Positions 7,658 to 15,617 of a stretch of 18,209 bases of DNA are shown here, one piece after another (position 1 is the first letter of the stretch; the number at the start of each line of letters is the position of its first letter). The notes beneath the pieces were generated by a model. That model did not search any database and was not told where the DNA came from. It was given only the letters and a program-made list of their open reading frames with translations. The position numbers were made by a program, and so were the translations under genes. This DNA comes from CAZYXZ01 sp964651395 (lineage in GTDB: Bacteria; Actinomycetota; Actinomycetes; BP-191), in NCBI GenBank assembly GCA_964651395.1, contig CAZYXZ010000069.1:1-18209 (forward strand), in the 5' to 3' direction.

Positions 7658-7706
7658 GCTTCCCCCGCGGGCTGGACCCGCCGGGGTGTCAACGGGAGGA
7701 CCTGCC

Positions 7707-8486
7707 GTGCCGGAGTTCGTACGCCTGGACGTCGATGCCGGCATCGGTACGATCCGCCTCGAGCGGCCGCCGATGAACGCGCTCAACTCCGTCGTGCAGG
7801 AGGAGCTCCGCGCCGCCGCGCGCGAGGCCACCGAGCGCGACGACGTTCGCGCCGTCGTCATCTACGGCGGACCGAAGGTCTTCGCCGCCGGTGCGGACAT
7901 CAAGGAGATGGCCGGACTCGGCTATACCGACATGGTGCGGCGGTCCGGTGCTCTGCAGTCCTCCTTCACGGAGGTCGCGCGGATTCCGAAGCCGGTGGTC
8001 GCGGCGGTCACGGGCTACGCGTTGGGCGGCGGCTGCGAGCTCGCCCTGTGTGCCGACTTCCGCGTCGCGGGCGACAACGCGCGGCTCGGCCAGCCGGAGA
8101 TCCTGCTCGGCATCATCCCCGGCGCGGGGGGCACGCAGCGGCTGCCGCGGCTGGTCGGCCCGGCGCGCGCGAAGGACATCTGCTTCTCGGGACGTTTCGT
8201 CGGCGCTGAGGAGGCGCTGGCCATCGGCCTCGTGGACAAGGTCGTGCCGCCGGACGACGTCTACTCCGCCGCCGTCGAGCTGGTCTCGCGCTACGCCACT
8301 GGTCCGGCGATGGCGCTGCGCGCGGCGAAGGAGGCGATCGACGAGGGCCTCGACGTGACTCTCGACGTGGGCCTGTCCATCGAGCGCAAGCTCTTCGCCG
8401 GCTTGTTCGCGACCGAGGACCGCACGATCGGCATGCAGTCGTTCATCGAGAACGGCCCGGGCAAAGCCGAGTTCGTGGGGAACTAG
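7707..8486 (+). CDS. Enoyl-CoA hydratase (crotonase family)
   Basis: This cytosolic enzyme adds water to trans-2-enoyl-CoA in beta-oxidation or related acyl-CoA chemistry. The 259-residue protein carries both oxyanion-hole segments, FAAGADIKEM (59-68) and GYALGGGCE (103-111). It also has both glutamates equivalent to the catalytic pair of rat mitochondrial hydratase, Glu111 (GGGCE) and Glu131 (GQPE), followed by ILLGIIPGAGGTQRLPRLVG. With both acids kept it should be a true hydratase rather than an isomerase or a hydrolase. I chose GTG at 7707 because GGGAGG sits seven bases upstream; an earlier in-frame GTG at 7686 would place that ribosome site inside the gene. Its stop TAG overlaps the GTG of the methyltransferase by one base, so it seems tied to a sugar or lipid modification operon, an unusual setting for a housekeeping hydratase. 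Confidence 0.94.
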   Translation: MPEFVRLDVDAGIGTIRLERPPMNALNSVVQEELRAAAREATERDDVRAVVIYGGPKVFAAGADIKEMAGLGYTDMVRRSGALQSSFTEVARIPKPVVAAVTGYALGGGCELALCADFRVAGDNARLGQPEILLGIIPGAGGTQRLPRLVGPARAKDICFSGRFVGAEEALAIGLVDKVVPPDDVYSAAVELVSRYATGPAMALRAAKEAIDEGLDVTLDVGLSIERKLFAGLFATEDRTIGMQSFIENGPGKAEFVGN

Positions 8487-9388
8487 TGTCGATGGACCCC
8501 AAGCAGGCGAACGTCCTCTACCACGACTTCGAGGCCGAGCAGTACGACGAGAAGTGGTCGATCAGCTACGACGAGCGGTGCATCGACTACGCGCGCGGCC
8601 GCTTCGAGAAGATGGCCGGCCGTGCCGGCTGGCCCTATCCCAAGGTGCTCGAGATCGGCTGCGGCACCGGCTTCTTCACCCTGAACCTCGCCCTCGCGGG
8701 CGTCATCGGCGAGGCGTGGGTCACCGACATCTCCTCGGGGATGGTCGCGGTGGCCGAGCGCAACGCCAAGACGCACGGTCTCGAGGTGCACGGTCGCGTC
8801 GCGGACGCCGAGACGCTGCCCTTCGACGACGCCGAGTTCGACCTCGTCGTCGGGCACGCGGTGCTCCACCACATCCCGGATGTCGAGCTGGCCCTGCGTG
8901 AGGTCCTTCGCGTCCTCAAGCCGGGAGGGCGGTTCGTGTTCGCGGGTGAGCCCACGTACTGGGGCGAACGGGTCGCTCGCCGACTGGCCGGCGCGACCTG
9001 GGCGGTCGCCACCCGGGTGTCGCACCTGCCCGGCCTGCGCGCTGCGTGGAGCCGGCCCGTGGACGAGCTCGCGGCATCCAGCGAGGCGGCGGCACTCGAG
9101 GCGGAGGTCGACCTGCACACCTTCCGGCCCGCGGACCTGGCCCGGCTCGCCATCGCGGCCGGCGCCGTGGACGTCCGCGTCGACACCGAGGAGCTCACCG
9201 CGTCCTGGGCCGGCTGGCCGATCCGCACGATGGAGTACGCCGTCAACCCGGACCGGCTGGGCACCGGATGGAAGCTGTTCGCCTTCAGCACGTGGCGGAC
9301 GCTCAGCGCGCTCGACGAGCGGCTGCTGTCACGGTTCGTGCCCCGCGACCTCTTCTACAACGCGCTGGTCACCGGCTTCCGCCCATGA
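8486..9388 (+). CDS. Class I SAM-dependent methyltransferase
   Basis: A 300-residue methyltransferase. After an N-terminal segment (YHDFEAEQYDEKWSISYDER) comes motif I, VLEIGCGTGFF (54-64), the acidic end of strand 2 at VTDISSGM (79-86), ADAETLPFDDAEFDLVVGHA (107-126) with HHIPDVE, and LKPGGRFVFAGEP (144-156). The C-terminal 130 residues, after the Rossmann core, are a family-specific region that may bind the acceptor. There is no signal peptide or membrane segment. The start is GTG at 8486, overlapping the hydratase stop by one base; ATG at 8492 is an alternative. It ends in an ATGA overlap with the acyltransferase. I believe such a methyltransferase beside a beta-helix acyltransferase occurs in other actinobacteria, but the acceptor is unknown to me. 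Confidence 0.9.
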   Translation: MSMDPKQANVLYHDFEAEQYDEKWSISYDERCIDYARGRFEKMAGRAGWPYPKVLEIGCGTGFFTLNLALAGVIGEAWVTDISSGMVAVAERNAKTHGLEVHGRVADAETLPFDDAEFDLVVGHAVLHHIPDVELALREVLRVLKPGGRFVFAGEPTYWGERVARRLAGATWAVATRVSHLPGLRAAWSRPVDELAASSEAAALEAEVDLHTFRPADLARLAIAAGAVDVRVDTEELTASWAGWPIRTMEYAVNPDRLGTGWKLFAFSTWRTLSALDERLLSRFVPRDLFYNALVTGFRP

Positions 9389-10092
9389 GCGCCGGCAAGA
9401 CCCGGTTCCTGACCTGGGCGTCGCTGCGGTGGGTGTGGCGGCACCGGGCGTTCACGCCGTGGTACCTCATCCGCTACTGGCGCTTCTTCGTCTTCAAGCT
9501 GCGCAACCCGCACATCATCACGGACGGGTTCGTGTTCCTCGGCAAGGACGTCGAGCTGTACTGCCGGCGCGGCGCCGGCCGGATGCGGATCGGCCGCTGG
9601 GTGCACATCGGCAGCGGCAACAAGATCCGCTGCCACGAGGGGAACCTGCGGATCGGCGACAAGTGCGTGTTCGGCAAGGACAACACCGTCAACTGCTACC
9701 TCGACATCGAGTTCGGCGAGGCGGCGCTCGCGGCCGACTGGGTCTACATCTGCGACTTCGACCACGTCTTCGACGACATCCACGTCCCGATCAAGGACCA
9801 GGGCATCGTCAAGTCACCTGTACGCATCGGTCCGGACGTCTGGATCGGGGAGAAGGCGTCCGTCCTGCGCGGCGTGACCATCGGGCAGGGCTGCGTCATC
9901 GCGTCGCACTGCCTGGTCAACAAGGACGTGCCGCCGTACTCCATCGCCGTGGGAGTGCCGGTCCGTGTCGTCGGCAACCGCCTGGAGAAGTACGACGCGC
10001 TCGAGGCCCAGCGTGCGGCGCACGCGGACATCGCGCGCAAGGTCGCCGCGGCGGCCAGCGAGGTCGTCGCGTCGTCAGGCCGTCATAAGTGA
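9385..10092 (+). CDS. Left-handed beta-helix acyltransferase (hexapeptide repeat, sugar O-acetyltransferase type)
   Basis: A 235-residue acyltransferase that would transfer an acetyl or similar acyl group from CoA to a sugar or amino sugar. The first 40 residues are basic and aromatic (WVWRHRAFTPWYLIRYWRFF) and could bring it to the membrane face. Hexapeptide-type turns follow: VELYCRRGAGRMRIGRWVHI, LRIGDKCVFGKDNTVNC, VRIGPDVWIGEKASVLRGVT, IGQGCVIASHCLVNKDVPPY and AVGVPVRVVG. The likely catalytic histidine is His127 in DFDHVFDD, placed as in NodL/LacA-like enzymes, before PIKDQG. Its start ATG overlaps the methyltransferase stop (ATGA), and its stop overlaps the membrane glycosyltransferase start (GTGA). 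The C-terminal 35 residues form an Ala-rich charged helix. Confidence 0.9.
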   Translation: MSAGKTRFLTWASLRWVWRHRAFTPWYLIRYWRFFVFKLRNPHIITDGFVFLGKDVELYCRRGAGRMRIGRWVHIGSGNKIRCHEGNLRIGDKCVFGKDNTVNCYLDIEFGEAALAADWVYICDFDHVFDDIHVPIKDQGIVKSPVRIGPDVWIGEKASVLRGVTIGQGCVIASHCLVNKDVPPYSIAVGVPVRVVGNRLEKYDALEAQRAAHADIARKVAAAASEVVASSGRHK

Positions 10093-11963
10093 GTCCGTAC
10101 GTCGTCCTGCCCGCTCTGTGTCTCGCGCTCTGGACGGCCGCGCTGCACCGCCGCGGCATGGGCCGACGGGAGGCGCTGCTGACGGCCGCCACCGGCCTTG
10201 CTCTCCTGGTCGTACTGGTCACCGAACTGCTCTCGGTCGAAGGGCTGCTCAAGCGTCCGGGCGTCGTCGTGACGTGGGTTCTGCTGCTGCTCGTGAGCGG
10301 GCTCGTCCTGCGCCCGGACCGGTGGGGGCTGACCCGTCCGAAACTGGCACGACCCCCACTACGCGAGCTGCCCCGCTCCTTCACGGCGTTGGTGCTGGCC
10401 GTGCTGGCCGGGCTCGCCGGGGTGACCTTCGTGGTCGCAGTGCTGGCGCCGCAGACGTCGAACGACTCGATCGTCTTCCACCTGCCGCGCCTCGAGCACT
10501 GGCTGCAGCAGGGCTCGGTGGCGTTCTATCCGACGACCATCCAGCGGCAGCTCTGGGAGGCGCCGTTCGCGGAGTACGCGATGCTCCACCTCCAGGCTCT
10601 GGGTGGTGGACCCGCGCTGGTCAACCTCGTGCAGTGGGCTGCCGCACTCGGCGCCGTCGTCGGCATCACCCTCATCACACGCAAGCTGGGTGGCGGGCGG
10701 CGCGCCCAAGCGTTGGCGGCGCTGGTCTGGCTCAGCGCACCGATGGTGCTGATGCAGACGGCCGGCACGCAGACGGACATCGTCGTCAGCTTCTGGTGCG
10801 TCGTGGCGGCTTACTCGATCCTCGAGGACCTCGAGCGTCGGAGCACACCGACCCTGCTCCGGCTGTCTGCCGCGGTCGGTCTGGCGTGCCTGACCAAGGG
10901 CACGGCATACCTCGTGCTGGGACCGGCAATCATCGTCTGGGCCCTCCTGCGCTGGCGGCGCGCGCGACAGCCGGCCCTGCGTGCGTTCGCGGTGCTCACC
11001 GTGGTTTTCCTCGCATTGAACGGCACGCACCTCGTCCGGAACCAGCGGTGGTACGGCCACCCCCTCGGGGACGTGGCCGAGCGGAGCATGATCACCAACG
11101 AGCGGATCGGCGTGCGCATCACCGCCTCCAACCTCTTGCGCGACGCGGGCAGCAACTTCGTCGTGCCCAGCGAGACGTGGGGAACCCGCGTGCACGACAC
11201 GGTGGTCAACCTGCACCGCGTGATCGGGATAGACGCGTCCGCACCCGAGTCCACGTTCTTCCGTACGCGATGGCGCACCGAGTTCTTCGGCGAAGACCTC
11301 ACCGCCGGGAACCCGGTGCAGGTCGTGCTGGTCGGCCTGGCCCTCGTCGCGCTCGTCGCGCTGGACCGTGACAGACGACGACTGCTCTACGGCTTGAGCG
11401 TCGTCCTCGGCATCCTTGCGTTCGCCACGCTGGTGCGGTGGCAGCCTTGGGTGACGCGTCTGGAACTGCCCTTTTTCGCAGTGGCCAGCCCGATCGTGGC
11501 GATGGCCGCGACCCGGTTCCGTGATCCGGTGGCCTGGGCTTGTGCGTTGCTCTGCGTGGCCGTGGCCACGCCCTGGCTGCTGGTGAACCGGCAGCACCCG
11601 CTGGTCGGCAGCAAAAGCGTGCTGCACTCGCGGGGGAACCAGCCGGCCTGGGAGCTCCCGTACTGGCTGGCCTACTTCAACGGTCCCTACGAGGGTGCCA
11701 TGGGCGCTGTGCGCATCCGCGAAGCGCGGGTGGTGGGGCTGGTCCTCGACTGGGAGGCGGTCGAGTACCCGTTCTGGAGAGGGTTGCCCGGCGTCCGGCT
11801 GGAGTCGGCGCGCACAGCGGACTGGACCGACCACGGTCTGGCCCCTCCGCACTTCGACGCGATCATCTGCGTGGACGTGACGGCGCCGGAGTGCGTGCCG
11901 GGACCTGGCTGGGCGGTCGTGTACAACCAGCTGGTGAAGGTGCTCGCGCCGCTGCCGAACTAG
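10089..11963 (+). CDS. Polytopic membrane glycosyltransferase, GT39/ArnT-like (GT-C fold)
   Basis: A 624-residue integral membrane protein with many hydrophobic segments, for example PYVVLPALCLALWTAAL, ALLVVLVTELL, VVTWVLLLLVSGLVL, ALVLAVLAGLAGVTFVVAVL and a cluster at about residues 415-500. After the fourth segment comes TSNDSIVFHLPRLEHW (123-138). This acidic, His-containing motif at the first long outer loop is the usual catalytic Asp site of GT-C enzymes that take sugars from polyprenyl-phosphate donors. The C-terminal 120 residues are soluble (NGPYEGAMGAVRIREARVVG onward). The role would be to add a lipid-linked sugar to an extracytoplasmic glycan, lipid or protein. Start GTG at 10089 overlaps the acyltransferase stop by four bases. 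The stop TAG shares CTAG with a convergent hydrolase gene. Donor and acceptor are unknown. Confidence 0.85.
   Translation: MSPYVVLPALCLALWTAALHRRGMGRREALLTAATGLALLVVLVTELLSVEGLLKRPGVVVTWVLLLLVSGLVLRPDRWGLTRPKLARPPLRELPRSFTALVLAVLAGLAGVTFVVAVLAPQTSNDSIVFHLPRLEHWLQQGSVAFYPTTIQRQLWEAPFAEYAMLHLQALGGGPALVNLVQWAAALGAVVGITLITRKLGGGRRAQALAALVWLSAPMVLMQTAGTQTDIVVSFWCVVAAYSILEDLERRSTPTLLRLSAAVGLACLTKGTAYLVLGPAIIVWALLRWRRARQPALRAFAVLTVVFLALNGTHLVRNQRWYGHPLGDVAERSMITNERIGVRITASNLLRDAGSNFVVPSETWGTRVHDTVVNLHRVIGIDASAPESTFFRTRWRTEFFGEDLTAGNPVQVVLVGLALVALVALDRDRRRLLYGLSVVLGILAFATLVRWQPWVTRLELPFFAVASPIVAMAATRFRDPVAWACALLCVAVATPWLLVNRQHPLVGSKSVLHSRGNQPAWELPYWLAYFNGPYEGAMGAVRIREARVVGLVLDWEAVEYPFWRGLPGVRLESARTADWTDHGLAPPHFDAIICVDVTAPECVPGPGWAVVYNQLVKVLAPLPN
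11960..11963. other. Convergent stop codons sharing one CTAG (GT39-like / hydrolase)
   Basis: The GT39-like TAG (11961-11963) and the hydrolase TAG (11962-11960, minus) are the two strands of one CTAG. The plus-strand and minus-strand operons therefore overlap by four bases with no terminator between them. Confidence 0.95.
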
Positions 11964-12814
11964 GCGGCGGCGAGGAATGCGGCCAGCAGCGGTCCGACCA
12001 GCTCCGGGGCCTCGAGCTGGGGCCAGTGACCGACGCCCTCGAGCACCTCGACGCGTGCGCGGGGCAGCCGCTCGCGCAGCCGGCCGACGACGTGCCCGCC
12101 GCTGACCGGGTCCTCGGGGCCCCAGACGAACAGCGCGTCGCCGGCGAAGGCTTCGAGCGCGCCGACCCAGCGCTGCTCGTTCTCCCGGCGCTCGGCCATG
12201 TAGGCGAGCAGGCCCGGCCACGCGTGCATCCCGTCGCGGCGGGACGCACCGGCCCAGAGGTCGTCGAGCAGCGTGTCGGGGAGTTCCCGGCCGAGGACGG
12301 CGCGCAGCCCGGCGGCGAACATCTCGCCCGTGATCTGCGGCGCGAGTGCGGGCCCGTCCGGGCCGACCAGCGCGGTCTGCAGGGCGGTCGGCCTGTGCAG
12401 GTCGGGGTACAGCCCACCGTTGAGCCAGGCGACGCGTGCGAGCTCGTTCGGCCGCGCCAGGAGCTCCTGCGCCACGGACACGCCGTAGTCGTGGGCGACG
12501 AGCAGCGACCTGCGCTGCACTCCGAGCAGGTCCCAGAGCTCCTCGACGACGTCGGCCTGCTCGACGAGGCGATAGCCATGTCCTCGCGGCTTGTCACTGT
12601 CCCCGTAACCGAGGAAGTCGAGCGACAGCACGCGCAAGCCGGCCCCGGTCAGGTCGCCGAGGACCGGCGACCAGTCATGGGAGGAGGTCGGGAACCCGTG
12701 CAACAACGTCACGACGGGTCCGTCGACGGGTCCGTCCCAGCGGGTGAAGACCGTGTGGCCCACGCCCGGCAGCCGTACGCGCGCGCCGCCGGCCAGCCAG
12801 GCGTCGTACGTCAC
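11960..12814 (-). CDS. Alpha/beta-fold hydrolase with Asp nucleophile, MEST-like (epoxide hydrolase / haloalkane dehalogenase superfamily)
   Basis: A 284-residue hydrolase. The oxyanion segment is HGFPTSSHDW (39-48). The elbow reads VAHDYG with Asp109 in place of Ser, as in epoxide hydrolases and haloalkane dehalogenases. The acid is probably Asp235 (WGPEDPVSG) and the base His263 (GVGHWPQLE). Several blocks match what I remember of animal MEST/PEG1: LDFLGYGDSDKP, LNGGLYPDLHRP, LWAG, RWVGAL, WGPEDPV and HWPQLEAP. No signal peptide or membrane segment is visible. Start GTG at 12814 overlaps the GT4 stop (GTGA), making it the last gene of the four-gene minus-strand operon. The substrate is unknown; an ester, epoxide or halide are all possible on the fold alone. 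Confidence 0.88.
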   Translation of the reverse strand: MTYDAWLAGGARVRLPGVGHTVFTRWDGPVDGPVVTLLHGFPTSSHDWSPVLGDLTGAGLRVLSLDFLGYGDSDKPRGHGYRLVEQADVVEELWDLLGVQRRSLLVAHDYGVSVAQELLARPNELARVAWLNGGLYPDLHRPTALQTALVGPDGPALAPQITGEMFAAGLRAVLGRELPDTLLDDLWAGASRRDGMHAWPGLLAYMAERRENEQRWVGALEAFAGDALFVWGPEDPVSGGHVVGRLRERLPRARVEVLEGVGHWPQLEAPELVGPLLAAFLAAA

Positions 12815-14088
12815 GCCCCGTCGCCGGTGTCGGCGAGCAGGGCGCTGCGGCTGTAGAGGACCCGCAGTGGGACGCGCGCCTCCGCGGCGAAGCCGGCCTG
12901 CAGCGTCTGCTCTTCACGTGCCGCGCGCGCGTACACATCGTGAGTTCTGCGGGCAATCGCCTCCCACGCGTAGTCACGGGCGAGGGTCGCGCGGGCGTCG
13001 CGGGCGAGCTTGCGTGCCAGCACCTCGTCGGTCAGCAGACGCGTGACGGCATCAGCCAGGGCCGCGTGGTCGCCGGGCTGGAAGCGCAGACCGGTGAGCT
13101 CGTGGTCGACGAGCTCGCGCAGCCCGCCTGTGTCGGCGACGACGAGCGGCGTGCCGGCCGCGGCGCACTCGAGCGCCACCATGCCGAACGGCTCGTAGAG
13201 CGACGGCACGAGTGCGCAGTCCGACGCGGCCGCGAGCACCGCGAGGTCCTCGGCGCCCATGAAGCCCATGAACGTGACGGCCTTCGCCACACGCAGTGTC
13301 TTGGCGATGGCGCGCAGCTCCTCCTCGTGCGTGCCGACACCGGCCACCACGAGCTTGAGCCCGGGATGACGGCGGCGCAGCCGCGGCAGTGCCTGCAGGA
13401 CCGTGTGCACGCCTTTCTCGTACTCCAGGCGGCCGGCGTAGAGCAGCAGCGGGGCGCCGTCCGGGGTCAGCTCCTCGCGGAGGGCGGCCACGCGCTCCGG
13501 GTCGGCGTACCAGTGGGCGAGGTCGATGCCGTTGGGGACGACGTCGACCTTCTCGTGCGGGAGGGCGAAAAGGTTGAACACCTCGTCGCGCATGTACGCC
13601 GAGCAGGTGATCACCCGCCGCGCCTCGTAGGTCAGCCACCACTCCACGGAATGGATCGCGCGGTTCACGGGTCCCGGCAGGAAACCCTGGTGCCGGCCGG
13701 CCTCGGTCGCGTGGACGGTCGCGACGACGGGCAGGCCGGCGTGGTCCTTCACCGTCTTCGCCGCGTGGGCGACAAGCCAGTCGTGCGCGTGGATCACGTC
13801 GGGACGGAAGTCCTCGAGCACCGACAGGGCGCGTCGTGCGAGTGAGTGGTTGAAGGCCATGACCCAGGCCAACAGCTCCTCGAACGGCACGAGCGGCGGG
13901 TCCTCGGTCACGCGCACGATGCGTACGCCGTCGACGACCGCGTCGGGCGGCGCGTCGGGATGGTCCCGCGACACGACCACCACTTCGTGTCCCTCGCGCA
14001 CGAGGGCGGTGGCCAGCGCGTGGACGTGCCGGCCCAGACCGCCGACGACGCGCGGTGGGTACTCCCAGGACAGCATCAGGACGTTCAT
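12811..14088 (-). CDS. GT4 glycosyltransferase, Rv3032-like alpha-1,4-glucosyltransferase
   Basis: A 425-residue GT-B retaining glycosyltransferase, expected to extend an alpha-1,4-glucan from a nucleotide-glucose donor in the cytosol. The N-terminal domain opens MNVLMLSWEYPPRVVGGLGR with the glycine loop of glycogen-synthase-like GT4 enzymes, then VIHAHDWLVAH (99-109) and HATEAGRHQG (126-135). The C-terminal donor domain has VPNGIDLAHW (184-193), YAGRLEYEKGVH (217-228), and the EX7E motif in PSLYEPFGMVALE (Glu299 and Glu307). These blocks closely match my recollection of M. tuberculosis Rv3032, the elongating enzyme implicated in methylglucose lipopolysaccharide and glycogen-like glucan. Start ATG at 14088 overlaps the GH57 stop (ATGA); the stop overlaps the hydrolase start. 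The exact donor (ADP- or UDP-glucose) cannot be read from the sequence. Confidence 0.93.
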   Translation of the reverse strand: MNVLMLSWEYPPRVVGGLGRHVHALATALVREGHEVVVVSRDHPDAPPDAVVDGVRIVRVTEDPPLVPFEELLAWVMAFNHSLARRALSVLEDFRPDVIHAHDWLVAHAAKTVKDHAGLPVVATVHATEAGRHQGFLPGPVNRAIHSVEWWLTYEARRVITCSAYMRDEVFNLFALPHEKVDVVPNGIDLAHWYADPERVAALREELTPDGAPLLLYAGRLEYEKGVHTVLQALPRLRRRHPGLKLVVAGVGTHEEELRAIAKTLRVAKAVTFMGFMGAEDLAVLAAASDCALVPSLYEPFGMVALECAAAGTPLVVADTGGLRELVDHELTGLRFQPGDHAALADAVTRLLTDEVLARKLARDARATLARDYAWEAIARRTHDVYARAAREEQTLQAGFAAEARVPLRVLYSRSALLADTGDGA

Positions 14089-15617
14089 GAGGGCGAGATC
14101 GTCCCACGAGCCAGGCGGCGGGCGTCGGCGTGGCCGAACAGGCCGTCGCGATCCCTCAGTTCCGCGGCCAGGTGGCGTGCTGCGTCCGCGCGGCGCGACT
14201 CCAGCGCGTGCGCCAGCGCGTGGAACCTCGCCACGTGCGTCGCGTGGCGGTCCCGCGCGTAGCCCGCGGCCGAGTCCTTCGTCACCATGAAGGCCCAGTC
14301 GCTCGACATGACGAGCATCGCCTCGCGCCAGAGCTGGTCGAGCTCCGCCGAGCGACCGGTGCGCGGCTCGACCAGCTTGTCGACGACGTCGAGCAGCCGT
14401 TGCTGGACCGCGCGCGACTCCTCGAGCATCGGGGCCACCTGCGGTCCGGCCCAGACCCGGTCGTCCTTCCCGGAGCCCCACGAACCCTCGCGCAGTGGCG
14501 TGCTCGCCTCGACGTGACCTCGCTCGATCGCCGCGCTCAGCGTGCTGACGTCGACGCCGGCCTCCGGCAGCATCCGCACGACGTGGTCCAGCCATTGCGG
14601 GCCCTCGTGCCACCAGTGACCGAACAGCTCGGTGTCGTAGGCCACGACGACGAGGCCCGGCCGTCCGCGCTCGCGGGCCAGCAGGTCGAGCCGCTCCCGG
14701 ACGCAGCGGACGAAGTCCTCCGCGTCCGCGCGCACCGCCAGGGATGCGCGAGCCGGGTCGTAGGGGGCCTTCGCGTCGTCGGCGACGCGCTTGCCCGTGA
14801 CGCGGAACGCGCGAAAGCCGCTGTCGTGGTCGAAGTGGTGGAAGTCGCGGTACCAGCGGCCGCCGGGGTAGCCGGCCTTCGGCGACCACACGCGGTAGGT
14901 CACCTCGAGGTCGCGCCCGAACGCCACGACGTCGCTGCCGTCCACGCGCCATGCCGCACCCGTGGCTCCCGGTCCGGCGGAGCCGAGCAGCGTGGGTCCG
15001 TCGACGACGAAGTGGCTCACCCCGGCGGCGGCGTACTGCTGCTCGAGCCCCGGGGTGTAGCCGCACTCGGGCGCCCAGATGCCGGTCGGCCGACGGCCGA
15101 GGCGCAGCGCATGGTCGTCGAGACCGACGGCGAGCTGCCCCGCGACCAGGCGGTCGTCGACGACGTGCGGCTGGAACGGGTGGGTCGCCGGGCCGCCGAG
15201 CAGCTCGACGACGCCGCTGTCGGCGAGGTCGCGCAGGACGGCGGACCCGCCGTGGGACCAGTCGCGCTCGAACAGCGCGAGCGCGTGCCCCGCACGCCGG
15301 TGCTCGTACGCCGCGAGCCCGGCGAAGCGGTCCCGCCGGGCTCCGAGCTCCCACGCGCGGACCTGCCAGTTGCCGAGCCACGAGTGGAACTCGTCCAGCA
15401 GGTACGCGTCGTCGAGCATGGCCGCGGTGACCGGGGTGACGCCGACGGTCAGCACGTCGCGGCGGCCCTCGTCCGCCCACTGGGCGAGCAGCTCGGCCAT
15501 GGGCAGGTACGACGCGCTCCAGGCCTGGTGCAGCCACTCCTCACCCACCGGCCACGCGCCGGCGTGCGCCACCCAGGGCAGGTGGGTGTGCAGCACGATG
15601 CAGCACGTGCCGGTCAT
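14085..15617 (-). CDS. GH57 1,4-alpha-glucan branching enzyme (Rv3031-like)
   Basis: A 510-residue GH57 protein, expected to cut alpha-1,4 chains and rejoin them as alpha-1,6 branches. The conserved GH57 regions are visible: HTHLPW (10-15), GGPATHPF (141-148), GIWAPECGY (179-187) with nucleophile Glu184, and VVAYDTELFGHWWHEG (324-339) with acid Asp328. MSSDWAFMVTKDSA (437-450) is in the C-terminal helical domain seen in GH57 branching enzymes. Length is close to that of M. tuberculosis Rv3031. Start ATG at 15617 overlaps the methyltransferase stop and its own stop overlaps the GT4 start, both by four bases, so chain elongation and branching should be made in step. An alternative reading as another GH57 transferase is less likely given the neighbours. 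Confidence 0.93.
   Translation of the reverse strand: MTGTCCIVLHTHLPWVAHAGAWPVGEEWLHQAWSASYLPMAELLAQWADEGRRDVLTVGVTPVTAAMLDDAYLLDEFHSWLGNWQVRAWELGARRDRFAGLAAYEHRRAGHALALFERDWSHGGSAVLRDLADSGVVELLGGPATHPFQPHVVDDRLVAGQLAVGLDDHALRLGRRPTGIWAPECGYTPGLEQQYAAAGVSHFVVDGPTLLGSAGPGATGAAWRVDGSDVVAFGRDLEVTYRVWSPKAGYPGGRWYRDFHHFDHDSGFRAFRVTGKRVADDAKAPYDPARASLAVRADAEDFVRCVRERLDLLARERGRPGLVVVAYDTELFGHWWHEGPQWLDHVVRMLPEAGVDVSTLSAAIERGHVEASTPLREGSWGSGKDDRVWAGPQVAPMLEESRAVQQRLLDVVDKLVEPRTGRSAELDQLWREAMLVMSSDWAFMVTKDSAAGYARDRHATHVARFHALAHALESRRADAARHLAAELRDRDGLFGHADARRLARGTISPS

Noticed and set aside
7686..7706. Earlier GTG start for the enoyl-CoA hydratase
   Set aside because: GGGAGG at 7694-7699 is correctly spaced for GTG 7707 and would lie inside the gene with the earlier start.
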